Shown here piece after piece: positions 51,291 to 59,746 of a stretch of DNA of 60,000 bases. The stretch is from Tubulanus polymorphus. Taxonomy: Eukaryota; Nemertea; Palaeonemertea; Tubulaniformes; Tubulanidae. Location: positions 3,970,501 to 4,030,500 of the forward strand of contig NC_134035.1 in NCBI RefSeq assembly GCF_964204645.1, written 5' to 3'. The notes beneath the pieces are model-generated. The model did not search any database. It saw only the letters and a program-made list of their open reading frames with translations, and had not been told where the DNA came from. The translations under genes were made by a program, and so were the position numbers. Within the stretch, counting starts at the first letter, position 1. Each line of letters starts with the position of its first letter.

Positions 51291-51520
51291 AAATTCATTT
51301 GAGAATGAATTACCTTTCGTTTTCAAAAAAAAAGAATGAAATCAGGGTATTGTCTTCCAGCGTTCTAATCACTTTTTATTCTTTTCGTTAATGATCACTG
51401 AATTATTCACCGTACTTATTTTACTAATTACTCTATTTTTGATCCGACACAAAAACTCTGAATGATTCATTTGAGAAGGAATTACTTTTCATTTACAAAA
51501 AAAAGAATGAAAATCGTATC
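51291..51520 (+). repeat. Local direct duplication
   Basis: ATTCATTTGAGAATGAATTA followed by AAAAAAAAGAATGAAA (51294-51345) recurs as ATTCATTTGAGAAGGAATTA followed by AAAAAAAAGAATGAAA (51466-51513), about 172 bp apart. ATCAGGGTATTGTCT also occurs twice (51198 and 51342). Confidence 0.75.
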
Positions 51521-51521
51521 C

Positions 51522-51839
51522 TTATTTCGAAAAAGGATCAGGAATTTTTTTCATGCTGAATTTTGAAGGGGTTCGTTTGCCACTCGCGAAAACCATCCAT
51601 CCACCCCCCCCCCCGCACTGGCCTGCGCCAATCCATTCGGATTCTGTTGAGAGAGTGACATCGGGGGTATTTCCGTCTATTTCGACGCATACGACACCCA
51701 CGATATTCGCATTCCGCGTTGTCGGTGAGTTGTTTGACAATGCTGGAAGCGCGTCTCTCTTCACCATCAGCAGCGAGGCAAGGTTAAGTGCGCGTTCGCG
51801 CTGTGGCTGATTCGGCCTAGCGGCTATTTTAACAGTCAT
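51522..51839 (-). CDS. Unrecognised antisense ORF, 105 codons, doubtful
   Basis: An open frame on the minus strand inside intron 1, with balanced amino-acid composition. It has a short glycine run from a G/C homopolymer. The complementary + frame (51553-51810) is also open. No signal peptide, membrane segment or known domain is visible. It could be a fragment of an old mobile element, part of an antisense gene, or chance. Its composition is less biased than that of the other intronic ORFs, which is the only reason it is listed. Confidence 0.2.
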   Translation of the reverse strand: MTVKIAARPNQPQRERALNLASLLMVKRDALPALSNNSPTTRNANIVGVVCVEIDGNTPDVTLSTESEWIGAGQCGGGGGWMVFASGKRTPSKFSMKKIPDPFSK

Positions 51840-52280
51840 AATCAGCAGACGCGGTAATTTTTCACATATCTGTCACCATCAGTGGCGTATATCAGCGCAA
51901 TATCAACAATAGCCGCAACCGATTCTCTAAAGATATTAATGACATACGTGTATATGTTAGTTACTATACCGCGCGCGTGAATAAACACCTGTACGAAACT
52001 CGGCGACACGACGAGTTTAACGCGGATAAACGCCCTCATTTCCTGACTCAGTCGTTACCTGATCAATGGGATTCCCTCGGGAGATTCACTGTAATAAAAT
52101 AATTATTTTCTGACTCGGGGTCGAATTCGGCGCCGTACTGAATGCATGTACGCGGCACGCACGCGCGTTGCAGCGGAAGTCAGCTCGGTTTATCTGAAAC
52201 CGCCGTTTACGCGACGAAAGGTCGAAGATAAACTTTAGAATACGGGGATTCGAATTTCCGATTAAAGCAACGTAGAGAAA
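51840..52280. other. Intron 1: no gene seen
   Basis: Mixed sequence with CG-rich spots near 52140-52170. No feature recognised. Confidence 0.4.
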
Positions 52281-52495
52281 TGCGTATCCTGTCTTTTTAC
52301 TATAAATACATTATATCCATTTAACAAAAAGAAAAAGTGTATCCTCTATTTTTACTATAGATGCATTATCCATTTAGAAAAAGAAAAAGTGTATCCTCTC
52401 TTTTTACTATAAATACATTATCCATTTAGATGAAGAAAAAGTGCACCCTTTCTACTATAAATACATTTATCTCCATAAAGTGAAAAAGAATTGAA
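52281..52495 (+). repeat. 52-55-bp minisatellite, about four units
   Basis: Units of GTATCCTCTCTTTTTACTAT, then AAATACATTATCCATTTAG and AAGAAAAA, start near 52284, 52339, 52391 and 52443 (periods 55, 52, 52). The last unit is the most diverged. It ends about 500 bp before exon 2. Confidence 0.9.
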
Positions 52496-52998
52496 TCCAC
52501 ATTCGTCGTATTTCCGTTGAATTGGAGATGAAGAGGATCCACCTTTCCACAATAGACACATGTTCCATTAATCAAAGTAAAGAAACGATCATATCCCTGT
52601 GTTTCGGCACTACCAATATACGCTTCATCGATGACATTATGATATTATATGATATGATATGATTTATTTTCAAGTAAAATATTTACAGAATTAATTGTAA
52701 AAAATGTAATAATATCAAATGAAAGACTGCTCTTATTTATTCATTTATTTCTTGAATAATTTACATCAATGAATACCAGATTCACAAAATGACATAAGAT
52801 AATTGATTTGTTTTGTACATACATATACAAACCGATGTTAAAATAACAGCAGGGCAGCCAGAGAAAAGCAGAGCTTGTAATACCATTGAAGCAACAGTTA
52901 GCTCATACAAGAAAGCAGCCCTAGAAAAGACAGGAAATATATGAAATGTAAATAAAGACGTTGAGAAATGACGCCGATTTCCTATTTCTATTTTCCAG
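52496..52998 (+). other. End of intron 1
   Basis: AT-rich sequence with a GATATGATAT run (52640-52665). It ends in the pyrimidine tract TTTCTATTTTCCAG, the acceptor of exon 2 (AG at 52997-52998). No gene inside. Confidence 0.7.
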
Positions 52999-53296
52999 GA
53001 TGATCGGCAAAGACCAGGACGAGAAATCGTTGATCAAACACGAAATCCTGCAGGAAGACGACGATGAATTGTCCGACGAAGAGCGTCGCAAGTCGAAGAT
53101 GTGTCCGAAATGTCCGTGCAATCCGTGCAACTGCACGAAACGATACACGATAGCCTGTCTGAGCAGTATCGGCTTCATGATCTCATTCGGTATTCGTTGC
53201 AATCTGGGCGTGGCCATCGTGCAGATGACCTCGAATCGCACAGAATCGGTGGTCGAGACGACCGAAAACGGGACGAACGTAACAGTCACTAGAGAT
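52999..53296 (+). CDS. VGLUT: VGLUT exon 2 (residues 30-129: N-terminal tail, TM1, lumenal loop)
   Basis: The first base completes R30. The cytosolic part has an acidic patch ([10 protein letters not shown], residues 49-58) and a cysteine cluster, C65, C68, C70, C73 and C75, just before membrane helix 1 (about residues 78-106). That helix carries [14 protein letters not shown], the VGLUT signature. R96 aligns with rat VGLUT2 R88, which binds substrate. The lumenal loop after it has three N-glycosylation sequons (N109-R-T, N120-G-T, N123-V-T). Vertebrate VGLUTs have a CDCTCF motif where the cysteine cluster sits, so this one is longer. The exon ends GAT|GTGAGT in phase 0. Confidence 0.95.
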
Positions 53297-53785
53297 GTGA
53301 GTTTAACATCCTTTGGGTTAAAGAAAAAAACCTAATCCTTGCCCGAGGGTGAGGACTGGACATTCCGAAATTAATCTAGACTAGTCGTATAGTCTGTTGA
53401 TAGAAAAAACCCACAACATTTACGAAATATAAATGAAATAATAAATTTCATGTCGATATACATCTCAGCATGAAATCATTTTCGATTGATAAAAAAAATC
53501 TATTCCGATTTGCCATTGAGTTATTATCTCGACATAAAATGAGAAAAATTTTCTCGTTGAAATCTAAATTCGATTTTTCGTTGAATTCCAATGAAGTCTT
53601 CGAAACATCATTTACGGAACATGAAAATTTCGTTTACTGTCGAATTGCGATCTCGACATTAATCTATTCACGATTTTATAGTATTCCTATGAAGATCTTC
53701 ATAAAGCGAAATATTCCTTCTTGCTCTAAATACGTCGAGCATAAACGAATAAAATGTTCTCGTTTTTTTTTTTTCGTGTTCGTAG
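53297..53785 (+). other. VGLUT intron 2
   Basis: 489 bp, AT-rich, from GTGAGT to TTCGTGTTCGTAG. The 121-codon ORF within it (53470-53835) runs across the acceptor into exon 3 in another frame and is not supported. No repeat recognised. Confidence 0.85.
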
Positions 53786-53907
53786 ATAGCACCGGAATTC
53801 CCCTGGACTCCTGGAATAATAGGACTGCTGGATAGTTCGTTTTTCTGGGGTTATATAGTAACGCAAGTACCGGCAGGATACCTCGCCTCCAGATATCCAG
53901 CAAACAG
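53786..53907 (+). CDS. VGLUT: VGLUT exon 3 (residues 130-169 and part of 170: TM2)
   Basis: Translates as [20 protein letters not shown] and on through [20 protein letters not shown]. The motif [12 protein letters not shown] is that of SLC17 membrane helix 2 (about residues 139-163). Where rat VGLUT2 has H128-G129 before SFFWGY, this protein has D145-S146. That histidine was reported as important for glutamate transport in mutagenesis of VGLUT2, so the change is notable. The exon ends AG|GTAAAA in phase 2. Confidence 0.95.
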
Positions 53908-54325
53908 GTAAAATACGCGACGGTTTATTATCAGGGAATCTAGGGTTTCTCAAGTCACAGGTCGAAAGGTCGAAAAAGAATATAAAAAAGCGAAATGATT
54001 TGATATCCTATTGCTATTTCATCCATTAAAAAAATAAAATTGTGGCCTACAAAGTGGGTTTACTTATTATTAACTTCTTACCTTACTTCCTATTATTTCA
54101 TGCTTTTATATTCTTATTTTGTCGACCTTTGGCTTGAAAGCCTACATTCCCTATTGCTGACGAATATACAGTAGCCACAAATACGATTAGTGTTAAAAGC
54201 ATAGAATAGTTAAATACGTTTATGTAACATGAAAAATATGTCTCGTTACGAATTATTGAAATGCGAAACATAACGATACAACAAATACGGATATTTTTCA
54301 TTTCATTTTTTTCTTTTTTTTGTAG
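53908..54325 (+). other. VGLUT intron 3
   Basis: 418 bp, AT-rich, from GTAAAA to a long T tract and TGTAG. No gene or repeat recognised. Confidence 0.85.
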
Positions 54326-54440
54326 AATATTTGGTGGCGCCATAGCAATAACATCCGTATTAAACATGTTCGTCCCCGCGGCTTGTAAAGTGCATTACGG
54401 CATGGCGATTTTCATTAAAATCATCCAAGGCTTAGTAGAG
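54326..54440 (+). CDS. VGLUT: VGLUT exon 4 (residues 170-208: TM3 and most of TM4)
   Basis: Starts with the last base of R170. [19 protein letters not shown] forms helix 3 and [14 protein letters not shown] begins helix 4. Two residues of helix 4 matter in VGLUT2, R184 and E191. Here the first is K201 and the second is kept as E208. HYG (193-195) is as in vertebrates. The exon ends GAG|GTAAGA in phase 0. Confidence 0.95.
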
Positions 54441-56224
54441 GTAAGATACACTACGATTCCGATGGTTATCAATAGGTATATGTATGATTATGATGTTCTT
54501 GAAAATTGTCCAGCTCAAAATTGTCAAAATATTGTGCTTTTAGAAACTCGCACCCAAACACTAGTAAAAGGATCCGCAATTTTTTGACCTGGGCTCGACG
54601 TTTCACCGTTCACGCGGCTGCCAAAATGGGCCCGTGCATATTTGGCCCGACCGAAAAACGTCGGACCAGGCGTGTGCCAAATTTTAGCACTGGCTCAAAT
54701 TATTTATTGCGCGTGAATGCTAACTGATTTTGGAAGCATCTCATCAGACTCATCTCACTTGCCACAGCATTATTTTATTAATAGCATTTTAGTACCGAAT
54801 GAGTGGTTTAAGCGTGAACTAAGCACGGGTCAAATTTGTCGGTTTGTCGGTACTAACTGATTCTGAGAGCGAGACTCACCTCACTTGCCACGTCATCATT
54901 TTAGTAATTAGTGTGGTATTTACGTGTGAACTACAATAAAGCATGGGTCAAATATGTGTATGGCCTGATCCGGGCCGGTGTTGCGACCCGGGCCAAATCG
55001 CGCGATCGCGGCTTATGTACACATGATACGTTCCAATTCGACGCGAGGGTATTACGATCTAAACTGAATCGGACGGAGTGACAGCCCCGACACGAACGAC
55101 GTTTTAATCCTGGCAGACGATCATTCTCGAGATGATGCGATGACGATGTTCGACGCCGCGAATACGTGACGAAATAGCGACCGTAGCAGTTAATTTACCC
55201 GCGTAAGTTATCAATTATTATTAGCGCGACGAATCGGAGCTGACAATTCACCGATTTACAGTTCAAATACGCAGTCGTGTACGCGCCTAATGAAGTGATA
55301 ATAATAGCCATTTTTCATCGTTCGACGGTAAACGTGTACCAGTTTTCAGGTGAATATGGCTGTGTTCGGAAATACGGCGTATTATACGATTAATAGAAAA
55401 TAGAGAAAATATAAGGCCTCGATCGTCGCCGCTGAGGCGGATCTAGGGCTAGACTTCGACAGGAGCATACCAAAACAGTACCCGCGCACAGACGAAACCG
55501 GGTCTGCGAACATTTTGAAATTTCTCTCCATTTCAATGCAATTTCCAGGCACTTGAGTGACATTTCAGAGAATATCGATCGAGCCTGCTCTTGTGGGTGG
55601 AAAAATTACCCCGGAAAAATTTGTCGTCGCTTTTCAAAAGGGCACGCGAAAACTTCGACGGGAGCGCGTGCTCTTTGCGCGTCTCGCGATACTGGAAACC
55701 AGGGCACCCGAAACAGCGACGAATATTTTTATCACTTTTTAATTTACGCAATTTTGCAACGCCGAAACGAACGACGCAAAGCTTTCTTAGAAAACGTCAT
55801 TCGTTTAGCGATATCGCGACTGCTAGAAGTTTAAATCGTTCCGGAAAAAACGGGGCCCCTTAAAGTCTGGCGACTTTCTCGGCGACGCGACGAGTTCTCT
55901 CTATACTCATCTCCAGCGGGAACGACATATCCTTTCAATTGAATTTGAATCTCAAATCCGCGAGGCATTTAAGTCGAACGCGAATGACGACTTATACACA
56001 GCGCTGATGCCTAGACGACGACGACAGTAGTTCAGTTCCCCGGGGCACGAACGGCAAGAAGGATTAACTTAGATTTGGAGTCACCTTTCAGAGAAATGAA
56101 AGACGAAATGCTAAGAACCGTTTTTTAATCCGTTGACACGTCAGCAGTTCTATAACTTAATTGATCGAAATTGTATTCATCCGATTCTTCGAAACTTTCA
56201 TTTCTTTTATTCTTTGTTTTTCAG
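54441..56224 (+). other. VGLUT intron 4
   Basis: 1784 bp. Its first part (54578-54990) is a dispersed repeat that recurs in intron 9. The middle is CpG-rich with overlapping ORFs on both strands near 55533-55863, none recognisable. The acceptor is TTTGTTTTTCAG. Confidence 0.8.
54578..54990 (+). repeat. Intronic repeat shared with intron 9, two modules
   Basis: The shared blocks are GTGCCAAATTTTAGCAC or AGCACGGGTCAAAT, then ACTGATT-TGGAAG, then CTCACTTGCCACAGCATTAT. They occur twice here (near 54670-54790 and 54825-54905) and once in intron 9 (59255-59595). The unit is about 190 bp and has no coding capacity. Confidence 0.65.
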
Positions 56225-56312
56225 GGTTCTACATATCCGGCTTGTCATGGTATTTGGAGGCACTGGGCCCCGCCGTTAGAGAGATCGAGGCTGGCCACTA
56301 TAGCATTCTGTG
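56225..56312 (+). CDS. VGLUT: VGLUT exon 5 (residues 209-237 and part of 238: end of TM4 and start of TM5)
   Basis: Encodes [11 protein letters not shown] and [26 protein letters not shown] and [11 protein letters not shown] are the conserved TM4-TM5 signature of VGLUTs. H216 aligns with VGLUT2 H199. Residue S210 replaces the usual valine after EG. The exon ends TGT G|GTATGT in phase 1. Confidence 0.96.
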
Positions 56313-56986
56313 GTATGTATTTAAATATCGATCAGATGATCGTATTATGATTAATTGTATTTTCTGTATATTATATTTATCTTGAGTTACTTTTTAAAAT
56401 AATAAAAATGATGATATAGAAAATTTCACGTTTAAAAAGGTGATCTATTGGAACTCTTTTTTCTTTTCTAAGTGCGTGGGCCATTCTATATTATCGTTAT
56501 AACACGGACTCAGCGTGTTTCATCAAGGGTTAACAGTGTCCTCTTGTTTTGAAAAGTATTTACCATTACTCTCACATATAGATATTCATGAAATAGTACA
56601 ACCTAATCATTAAACTATTATATCTTATTCGTCGATTTCTAATCTATGTACAGTTACAGTTTAGTTGCAACAGGTTGAATACTATCACTCACTAGGTTTT
56701 TAAACTCGCCAGATATGATAGTGTAAATAAGTTGTTTTTTCCGAATGTCTACGTTAGTTGTTATGTAAACACTTTTCAAAACAAGCGATCACCGTAAACT
56801 ATTGATGAAACACTCCGAGTCCGTGTTGTAAGGATAATAAAGAAAATCCTACACCGCTAAAAGAAACGTTTTCGGACTGGCTTTTCTGATTGTGGGATTT
56901 TCTATAAGAGAAAACCGCCAAATACTAGTTCACAGTTTCTAAAAGTTTTTTTTTGTTTAAATAATTCATCTCTCTCCCGTTTCCAG
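56313..56986 (+). other. VGLUT intron 5
   Basis: 674 bp, more than half of it a palindromic member of the GTCGAAACGTTG family (see 56470). The acceptor is CTCTCCCGTTTCCAG. Confidence 0.85.
56470..56900. mobile_element. GTCGAAACGTTG-family element, palindromic form
   Basis: The left end has AACACGGACTCAGCGTGTTT then CATCAAGG, and inward CTTGTTTTGAAAAGTATTTA. The right end mirrors it with AAACACTTTTCAAAACAAG and TTGATGAAACACTCCGAGTC, then CGTGTTGTAAGG. After the right end come TTTTCGGACT and ATTGTGGGATTTTC, blocks of the same family. Arms are about 65 bp and the element has no ORF. Confidence 0.75.
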
Positions 56987-57073
56987 GTTCCTACGCCGGT
57001 GCCGTGTTGGGCATGTCACTTTCAGGCATGCTCGTACAATACCTCGGGTGGCCGTCGTGTTTTTACGCTTACG
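56987..57073 (+). CDS. VGLUT: VGLUT exon 6 (residues 238-266 and part of 267: TM5-TM6)
   Basis: Encodes [20 protein letters not shown] and WPSCFYAY. It aligns with SYAGAV--MPL-G-LVQY-GW of vertebrate VGLUTs. The proline of MPL is serine here (MSL). The exon is phase 1 at both ends, with donor GTAAGC. Confidence 0.96.
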
Positions 57074-57481
57074 GTAAGCAAGAACTCCGCCGTCTCTAAT
57101 TCAATCCGCGGGATTTACACGCAGATTCTAAACCCCGACGCGGATTAGGGAATAGTAAACCCTGTGGCGTATCGTATTTTCCGCGACGGTAATCCAGACA
57201 CCAGACACATTCAGTCGTTGTGCTTTCTCTAAACGCTGTCGTTTTCGAATGTCACGCATCCGACATTTAAGTTTACTATAGTCTCGCCTTAATCAAACTG
57301 ATACGGGTGTATTTATTTTTGACCGATCATTTCCATAATATTCAGGGATAAAATCATATGCGACAAGCGCAATATGAACCTCATTTCATTCTATAATCTG
57401 CATCTTCTTAAATGTCACACGCCCGAGTTCACGTTTTAGTTTGATCGTCTCGCCCTAAATCAAACTGATACGTTTTTGTAG
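57074..57481 (+). other. VGLUT intron 6, with duplicated 3' part
   Basis: 408 bp. A segment at 57248-57312 (AATGTCACGCATCCGAC through AATCAAACTGATACGG) recurs at 57411-57475 (AATGTCACACGCCCGAG through AATCAAACTGATACG), directly before the acceptor TTTTTGTAG. The upstream copy lacks the TTTTTGTAG end. Confidence 0.85.
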
Positions 57482-57618
57482 GTTGTATGGGTCTTACTTG
57501 GTTCGTGTTCTGGATGCTTTTGTCCTACGAGAAACCGGGAAGCCATCCTACCATTTCCGAAGAGGAGCGTATCTACATCGAGACGTCTATCGGGGAATCA
57601 ACCGTTGAAAAGTCACAA
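57482..57618 (+). CDS. VGLUT: VGLUT exon 7 (residues 267-312: TM6 and central cytosolic loop)
   Basis: Encodes [20 protein letters not shown], then [19 protein letters not shown] and TVEKSQ. HPTIS-EER-YIE-SIGES is a strongly conserved cytosolic stretch of VGLUTs. The loop is a few residues shorter than in VGLUT2. The exon ends CAA|GTAAGC in phase 0. Frames that read through the donor run into repeat sequence. Confidence 0.95.
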
Positions 57619-58217
57619 GTAAGCGAAACCTGTAACGACCCAATAGAGGCGGGCATAGGTCGACTTGCGACGCGACGCGTTGGTCGCAGGGTCGACCGTA
57701 ATGCGAGCGTTGTCGACGGTGTGCATGCAACTAGTCACTGCAAGGGCACATCTAGGAAAATTGAAAGGCCGGGGTCCATAGAAGGAAAGAAAAGGCATTT
57801 CTCAGATAGAACAGCCTTAGAAATAGGCCTGTATTGGGTGGGGTTCCGTGTGGTTCCGCCCTAGGTTTTAGATATTCTCGCGAAGAAATACATCCGAACG
57901 AAAGGATGCAATTTCTCAGGGGATGAGCTTCAAATATACAGGTTTTAACTATCCTTATCTCGACGAAGGGTCGCCTCGATTGGAAAGCAGGGCCCCGTAC
58001 CCGCGAGGCCGTCCCCTACATCCCACCCGTGCTCTATCAGTCGCGAAAGCAGGGTGGGTTAGTTGCAGTCGGGTGATACGGTTGCTTTGCATCGCGTCGC
58101 AATGAGTTGCAAGGCCGACCTATATTCGCCTCGCTTAAGTTAGTCATCGACGCGGTCACTTCTTATAAAAACGACTGTCTGACAATTTAAAGAACATTCG
58201 TACGTGTTATTTTGAAG
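57619..58217 (+). other. VGLUT intron 7
   Basis: 599 bp, about 80 percent of it an inverted-ended insertion (57645-58136). The acceptor (TTATTTTGAAG) has a weak pyrimidine tract and is followed six bases later by a second AAG. Confidence 0.8.
57645..58136. mobile_element. MITE-like insertion in intron 7
   Basis: The left end AGAGGCGGGCATAGGTCGAC then TTGCGACGCG is mirrored, with mismatches and a gap, by CGCGTCGCAATGAGTTGCAA then GGCCGACCTATATTCGCCTC at the right. It spans about 490 bp. No transposase ORF is present, and the ORFs inside are short or run in from exon 7. Target duplications could not be settled. Confidence 0.65.
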
Positions 58218-58364
58218 GTGAAGACGCCGTGGAAGAAGTTCTTCACGTCGATGCCGGTCTGGGCGATCATCGTGGCCAATTTCTGCCGAAGTTGGTCGTT
58301 TTATCTCCTTTTGATTTGTCAACCGCAGTACTTCGATGTCGCGTTCAAATTCGACATGTCGCAG
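58218..58364 (+). CDS. VGLUT: VGLUT exon 8 (residues 313-361: TM7)
   Basis: Encodes [20 protein letters not shown], then [20 protein letters not shown] and [32 protein letters not shown] is almost as in vertebrate VGLUT2. R336 aligns with VGLUT2 R322, the second arginine that contacts substrate. The start is set by the only AG that keeps the frame open, but a second AAG six bases on would remove V313 and K314. The exon ends CAG|GTAAGC in phase 0. Confidence 0.95.
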
Positions 58365-59097
58365 GTAAGCCCCGATATCAAACACGAAATGCACTTGAAT
58401 CGAAGAAGTTTGTGTGAAAGCCACAAGGATTCGGTTATCATCCCATTGAGGCCCGTATATAGCGTGGTCCCCCCGCAAAAAATTAATCTCACCCGCTTAA
58501 AAGATAATTAAGATAAAAAAAATTTTGCACTTAACTTTTGCAACATGTATATTAAATTTGTACATTTATTTAGACCTTTGTTATGATCGGAAATCGCTCA
58601 GAGGCTATATAATATATATGAAATTTTCAAGGCTTTGTCTAGCGGGACCTAGATCCCCGTTTATTTCGAACCAAATAGAAAACGGACTCATCCGCTGAAT
58701 CCTTACGCCGCAGCCACCAGTATCGGCAATCAGATATACTTCGGTTCAAATTCACTTTCAAAATATTCAGAAAAGAGTCTAGCTCTTTGGCAAGCTTTTT
58801 TAAACAATTTCCTTCTGATGAGAATTTCCATCGTCGTGAGCCAAATCGATGAAATATTCGTGTAAGCGCGGCATTCGCTGCTGTGTTATCTTGCATTTTG
58901 TATCGTACTTTTCACTCATATTGTCTAGAGTAATTGTAGTAATTTGAGTTTGTCAAATTAACTGTAACCGTCACTCGTTGCGAGCTTTTCGACTAAAAAC
59001 CTAATACCGGTATAAGTTGAAGCTTTTTGACTCGGTATCTGATACCCGTACCCATATAGTCATACTCATAATGTGCGCTTGTATTTATTTCACGCAG
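58365..59097 (+). other. VGLUT intron 8
   Basis: 733 bp, AT-rich, from GTAAGC to TATTTATTTCACGCAG. No gene or repeat recognised. An 85-codon minus-strand ORF (58639-58896) shows no family resemblance. Confidence 0.85.
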
Positions 59098-59230
59098 AGC
59101 GGTGTTCTATCGGCATTGCCTCATCTAGTCATGGCTGGTATTGTTCCTCTGGGCGGTCAATTGGCCGATTTCCTACGCTACAGAAGGATCCTCACTACGA
59201 CCGTCGTCCGGAAAATTTTCAACTGCTGCG
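59098..59230 (+). CDS. VGLUT: VGLUT exon 9 (residues 362-405 and part of 406: TM8)
   Basis: Encodes [20 protein letters not shown], then [20 protein letters not shown] and [23 protein letters not shown] is conserved in VGLUTs. The usual NCGGFG becomes NCCGFG across the splice junction, placing cysteines at 404 and 405. The exon ends TGC G|GTGAGT in phase 1. Confidence 0.96.
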
Positions 59231-59635
59231 GTGAGTATATCCTTTCGATTTTGGGTTAAATTTGGCCCGCGACAACCGTTCACACTGGTGCCAAACGGAT
59301 CCGTGCTTGTTTGACAAACTTTTAGCACGGGTCAAATTATTCCGTGTAAATGTTTCGAGTTTAGTTAAGTTTATTGCTTCAAAAAGATATAAAATTTTTC
59401 CCAGCATAACGAAATAATAGAAATATAAATATCGAAGCTGAAAAATGTATTCATAATGATAGGCGGCCAACTGGTTCTGGAAGTAATTCACCTCACTTGC
59501 CACAGCATCATTTTTGATAGCATTACCAGAGCCTGATCCAGGGTCAGTTTGACCCCTGCCTTGTCATCTCTACGTGATCGGGGCTTAATCTACGCCCAGT
59601 TCTCTGATTCTAATCTGTGAGTTTTTGTTTTGCAG
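59231..59635 (+). other. VGLUT intron 9
   Basis: 405 bp, mostly the repeat shared with intron 4. The acceptor is GTTTTTGTTTTGCAG. Confidence 0.85.
59255..59595 (+). repeat. Intronic repeat shared with intron 4, one module
   Basis: Contains TTTTAGCACGGGTCAAATTA, CTGGTTCTGGAAG and CACCTCACTTGCCACAGCAT in the same order as at 54578-54990. GAGCCTGATCCAGGG also echoes GGCCTGATCCGGG there. Roughly 90 unrelated AT-rich bases sit in the middle. Confidence 0.6.
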
Positions 59636-59746
59636 GATTTGGATTGGAAGCATGCTTTCTGTTGGGAGTCGGGTACACACGTGACACGGCTACAGCTATT
59701 ACCTGTCTCACTATAGCTGTCGGTTTCAGTGGATTCGCAATATCAG
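59636..59746 (+). CDS. VGLUT: VGLUT exon 10 (residues 406-442 and part of 443: TM9-TM10)
   Basis: Encodes [20 protein letters not shown], then [26 protein letters not shown] is invariant in VGLUTs and would be followed by FNVNH in the next exon, which is outside the window. The exon ends TCA G|GTACGT in phase 1. Confidence 0.96.

Noticed and set aside
53470-53835. 121-codon ORF across the start of VGLUT exon 3
   Set aside because: It reads exon 3 in another frame and the rest is AT-rich intron. The VGLUT frame is clearly the coding one.
57487-57864. 125-codon ORF beginning like a transporter segment
   Set aside because: Its first 44 codons are VGLUT exon 7. The rest is read-through into intron 7 and its insertion.
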